DNA from: Azospirillum brasilense
GTDB lineage: Bacteria; Pseudomonadota; Alphaproteobacteria; Azospirillales; Azospirillaceae
Assembly: GCF_005222205.1 (NCBI RefSeq)
Contig: NZ_CP032346.1
Span: 1,479,501 to 1,543,500 of the forward strand
Length of the DNA: 64,000 nucleotides
Direction: 5' to 3'
Within the stretch, counting starts at the first letter, position 1, and each line of letters begins with the position of its first letter. Shown in pieces: positions 62,946 through 64,000 of the stretch. Position numbers and translations under genes: made by a program. The notes under the pieces were generated by a model. It made no database searches, was not told the DNA's origin, and worked only from the letters and a program-made list of their open reading frames with translations.

Positions 62946-64000
62946 TCACACACGCATCGGCATCAACACGTAAAGAGCCGTGGAGTCGGCGACGTCGCGC
63001 ACGATGGTCGGCGAGGCGGCGTCGGCCAGCGAGAAGCGCGCGCCCTCGCCCTCGATCTGCTGCGTGATGTCGAGCAGATAGCGAGAGTTGAAGCCGATTT
63101 CCAGGGGGCCTTCCTGGTAATTGACCTCCAGCTCCTCGGTGGCGCTGCCGGCCTCGGGGCTGGTGGCCGACAGGGTCAGCGTGCCGCGGGTCAGCGACAG
63201 CTTCACGGCCCGGCTCTTCTCGGTGGAGATGGTGGCGACGCGGTCCACGGCGGCGGCGAACAGCTTGGCGTCCACCTCCATCGTCTTGTCGTTGCCGACC
63301 GGGATCACCCGCTCGTAATCCGGGAAGGTGCCGTCGATCAGCTTGGAGGTCACCACCACCGAATCGAAGGCGAAGCGGATCTTGTTGTCGGACAGCGACA
63401 GCTCGATGCGGTCGGCGGCCTCGTCGATCAGCTTGCGGATCTCGTTCACGGTCTTGCGCGGAACGATGACGCCGGGGATGCCGGCGGCCCCCTCCGGCAG
63501 CGGCATCTCGACCCGCGCCAGACGGTGGCCGTCGGTCGCCACGGCGCGCAGCACCGGCAACTCGGCCCCGCCGGCCTTGGCCTTGGCGGCGTGCAGGTAG
63601 ATGCCGTTGAGATAGTAGCGCGTCTCTTCGGTCGAGATGGCGAAACGGGTGCGGTCGACCAGCGCCCGCAAATCGCCCGCCGTCAGGTCGAAGCGGTGCG
63701 GCAGGTCGCCGCCGGAGAGCTGCGGGAAATCGTCGACCGGCAGGCAGGACAGCTTGAACTGCGAGCGGCCGGCGCGCAGCGTCAGGATCGTGCCGTCGCC
63801 GCCGATGTCCAGCTCCACCTGGCTGCCGTCGGGCAGCTTGCGCACGATGTCGTACAGCGTGTGGGCCGGGGCGGTGGTGCCGCCGGCACGGGTCACCGTG
63901 GCCGGGACCGTTTCGACGATCTCCAGGTCCATGTCGGTGGCGGCCAGCGACAGCTCGCCGTCGCTCGCCCGCAGCAGCACGTTGGACAGGATGGGGATGG
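62946..64000 (-). CDS. dnaN: DNA polymerase III beta sliding clamp (5' end outside the window)
   Basis: The C-terminal ~351 residues of the clamp that tethers the polymerase. Typical stretches are IPILSNVLL at the window edge, LAATDMDLEI, RFAISTEETRYYLNGIYLH, VATDGHRLA and the final YVLMPMRV. The gene ends ~140 bases before the recF start. The missing start should lie about 60 bases beyond the right edge. Confidence 0.98.
   Translation of the reverse strand, partial: IPILSNVLLRASDGELSLAATDMDLEIVETVPATVTRAGGTTAPAHTLYDIVRKLPDGSQVELDIGGDGTILTLRAGRSQFKLSCLPVDDFPQLSGGDLPHRFDLTAGDLRALVDRTRFAISTEETRYYLNGIYLHAAKAKAGGAELPVLRAVATDGHRLARVEMPLPEGAAGIPGVIVPRKTVNEIRKLIDEAADRIELSLSDNKIRFAFDSVVVTSKLIDGTFPDYERVIPVGNDKTMEVDAKLFAAAVDRVATISTEKSRAVKLSLTRGTLTLSATSPEAGSATEELEVNYQEGPLEIGFNSRYLLDITQQIEGEGARFSLADAASPTIVRDVADSTALYVLMPMRV

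Overview
The window is 64 kb of very GC-rich bacterial chromosome that looks like an Azospirillum-type alphaproteobacterium (Rhodospirillales). This is inferred from gene content and style: a 2,5-dioxovalerate dehydrogenase sugar-acid pathway, a class I PHB synthase, YbaL/ActP/CstA transporters, DUF1127 and other small proteins. No rRNA was available to confirm it. The right edge carries gyrB, recF and dnaN in the conserved origin-proximal order, all on the minus strand. The replication origin is therefore probably just outside the window.

Layout. (1) 1-5843, minus: the first ~1,947 codons of a giant repeat protein, probably a type I-secreted adhesin, running off the left edge. (2) 6178-17746, minus: a ten-gene catabolic and uptake operon. 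It holds an SDR, a CoA-transferase, a signal-less solute-binding-like protein, an enoyl-CoA hydratase, a FAH-family dehydratase, a ketoglutarate-semialdehyde dehydrogenase and a complete carbohydrate ABC transporter. It is read divergently from a LacI-family repressor at 18079-19140, with repeated operator-like motifs between them. (3) 19292-24857, plus: a Fur-box-preceded iron operon with a TonB receptor, DUF4198, DUF3649, PepSY and DUF3325 proteins. (4) 25002-27337: cstA with its small YbdD/YjiX partner. A decayed IS5-type transposase tail, a methyltransferase and a PEP-mutase-family enzyme follow. (5) 29938-38731: PHB synthase, a YbaL-type antiporter, a run of very small uncharacterised genes, and a histidine kinase whose LOV-like PAS domain lacks the photoactive cysteine. 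(6) 39092-47495: a polysaccharide-directed beta-helix protein with three carbohydrate-binding modules, a lipoprotein, an exported phytochelatin-synthase-like peptidase, the DUF485/ActP acetate symporter pair, an orphan TRAP binding protein and a DUF1127 protein.

(7) 48417-58448, minus, is the most unusual part. A 1,363-residue exported von Willebrand A protein has eight Ig-like modules and a four-helix membrane anchor. Immediately downstream is a 1,547-residue tubulin/FtsZ-like protein with a very cysteine-rich zinc-ribbon C-terminal half. After that comes a sensor-less sigma-54-activator-type AAA+ protein with a non-canonical GAFTGA loop. A sigma-54-like -24/-12 element lies upstream of the vWA gene, and an IS630-type transposase remnant lies just beyond it. 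I read this as a laterally acquired membrane-spanning module, related to the known association of FtsZ-like proteins with vWA proteins but with a distinct architecture. (8) 59054-64000: gyrB, recF and the 3' part of dnaN.

No rRNA, tRNA, CRISPR array or intact insertion sequence was seen.
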